Origin: Bifidobacterium hapali
GTDB lineage: Bacteria > Actinomycetota > Actinomycetes > Actinomycetales > Bifidobacteriaceae
DNA: 50,770 nt
NCBI RefSeq assembly: GCF_002259755.1
Contig: NZ_MWWY01000033.1
Location: 1 to 50,770, forward strand
Reading direction: 5' to 3'
Of this stretch, positions 50,121-50,770 are shown in pieces. The notes under the pieces were generated by a model. It did no database searches, was not told the origin of the DNA, and worked only from the letters and a program-made list of their open reading frames with translations. Numbering within the stretch: the stretch's first letter is position 1; every line of letters starts with the position of its first letter. A program made the translations under genes and the position numbers.

Positions 50121-50770
50121 GGGTTATAGGCCAAAATGTGTGTCTGTTTTGGCTCGCTTTCCTTTGTGGCAGTGGGCGTTTCCCCTGTTCGAGTTGTATG
50201 GGCGGGGAACTTGAAGTCGGCCAGAATGTGTGTCCGGAACAGGCTGTGAGGCCTTTCGGGACAACGGTTGAGCGGCTTTCGAGTTGGCGTGGCAGATTGG
50301 GTGGATGAACACACCCAGTTGCGCCGTGTGCGGCGAGCCGATGAAACGGAACGGAAGAACAAGCTCGGGGCGGGTCAGGTGGCGGTGCCGGGACGCCGGC
50401 TGCGGGAGCTCGCGCACCCAGTCGCGCGACAACAGGGCCCGTGACCTGCGGTGCGGACTGGACTGGCTGTTTTCCAAACGGTCGCAGGCCGAGCACGACC
50501 TGCCCTCCCGCACGCTGCGCCGCCGGTGCGAGCTGATGTGGGGCCTGTGGCCGCCGGTGCCCCTGGTGGACGAGGTGCATCACGTGGTGCATGTGGACGG
50601 CATTCACCTGCACCGCGACGCCGTGGTGCTGATCGCCATCGCCGACGGGCACGTGATCGGCTGGCACATCGCCAAAAGCGAACGGTCGGCGGCGTGGCAG
50701 AGCCTGATGGCGCGCATCGCGCCACCGGACGTGCTCGTGTGCGACGGCGGGGGCGGCATCATGAAGGCCG
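50121..50770 (+). mobile_element. IS1249-type insertion sequence, right copy, cut by window edge
   Basis: The element starts at GGGTTATAGGCC (50121), where identity with the left copy begins. GGCCAAAATGTGTGTCTG near the end (50129-50153) is repeated in altered form at 50219-50244 (GGCCAGAATGTGTGTCCGGA), so the end carries a sub-terminal direct repeat. About 184 nt precede the transposase ATG. Confidence 0.8.
50305..50770 (+). CDS. IS1249-type transposase (IS256 family), N-terminal part
   Basis: The start ATG is 50305 (MNTPSCAVCGEPMKRNG). 155 codons are visible before the window ends. The zinc-ribbon Cys pairs (CAVC, CRDAGC) are followed by an Arg-rich stretch, then VDEVHHVVHVDGIHLHRDAV with the probable first catalytic Asp, and VCDGGGGIMKA with the probable second. 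It equals the left copy in all the sequence compared, but in opposite orientation. The end of the gene is not visible. Confidence 0.78.
   Translation, partial: MNTPSCAVCGEPMKRNGRTSSGRVRWRCRDAGCGSSRTQSRDNRARDLRCGLDWLFSKRSQAEHDLPSRTLRRRCELMWGLWPPVPLVDEVHHVVHVDGIHLHRDAVVLIAIADGHVIGWHIAKSERSAAWQSLMARIAPPDVLVCDGGGGIMKA

Overview
The window looks like a chromosomal segment of an actinobacterium of the family Bifidobacteriaceae. The supporting signs are the S10-spc-alpha ribosomal protein order interrupted by secY-adk-infA-rpmJ, a following nusA-infB-rbfA-truB-ribF block, zinc-type S14, a tRNA without an encoded CCA, and many leaderless or weakly Shine-Dalgarno-led genes. The family-level call is inferred from gene order and protein style, not from a search.

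Layout. 1-645 and 50121-50770 are the same sequence in opposite orientation. Each is the 5' part of an IS1249-type (IS256 family) element, and each is cut by a window edge. 1032-16262 is a ribosomal protein superoperon with secY, adk, infA and rpoA. 16542-21156 holds truA, a two-gene ATP-grasp/alpha-E plus transglutaminase locus, and tRNA-Ser(CGA). 21215-24088 holds a DUF4143-type ATPase and an unknown lipoprotein. 24165-31817 is nusA, infB, rbfA, truB and ribF. 31959-34691 is a polar amino acid ABC transporter. 35218-39223 holds a DUF985 cupin protein, an amidohydrolase and a divergent S-adenosylhomocysteinase. 39538-43338 holds radA, a membrane-anchored unknown, a tiny bS22-like gene and rpiA. 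43501-49768 holds rnhA with a small coupled upstream ORF, a NadR-like and PnuC pair for nicotinamide riboside salvage, and pgm.

The genes are mostly conserved housekeeping; the unusual material lies between them. At least six families of palindromic repeat occupy intergenic space. The largest has 13 full copies and one truncated copy of a hairpin of about 50 bp with ends GTGGCrGAAAA/TTTTCyGCCAC, and one copy supplies the last codons and stop of the NadR-like gene. Other families are arrays of short half-sites in alternating or opposed orientation, and two elements of about 140-170 bp share ends and a central AAAATGGCCATTTT. Three promoters (S10 operon, tRNA-Ser, bS22-like gene) share the octamer CAAGTTGC just after the -10 box.

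The most interesting functional hypothesis is the amidohydrolase/SAHH-like pair. Its homocysteinase has lost the residues that read the adenine amino group, which fits recycling of S-adenosylhomocysteine by deamination followed by S-inosylhomocysteine hydrolysis. Another notable signal is the rnhA 5' end, where a partial duplication made a 50-codon ORF that stops on the rnhA start codon, and an inverted 20-bp copy can fold over that start.
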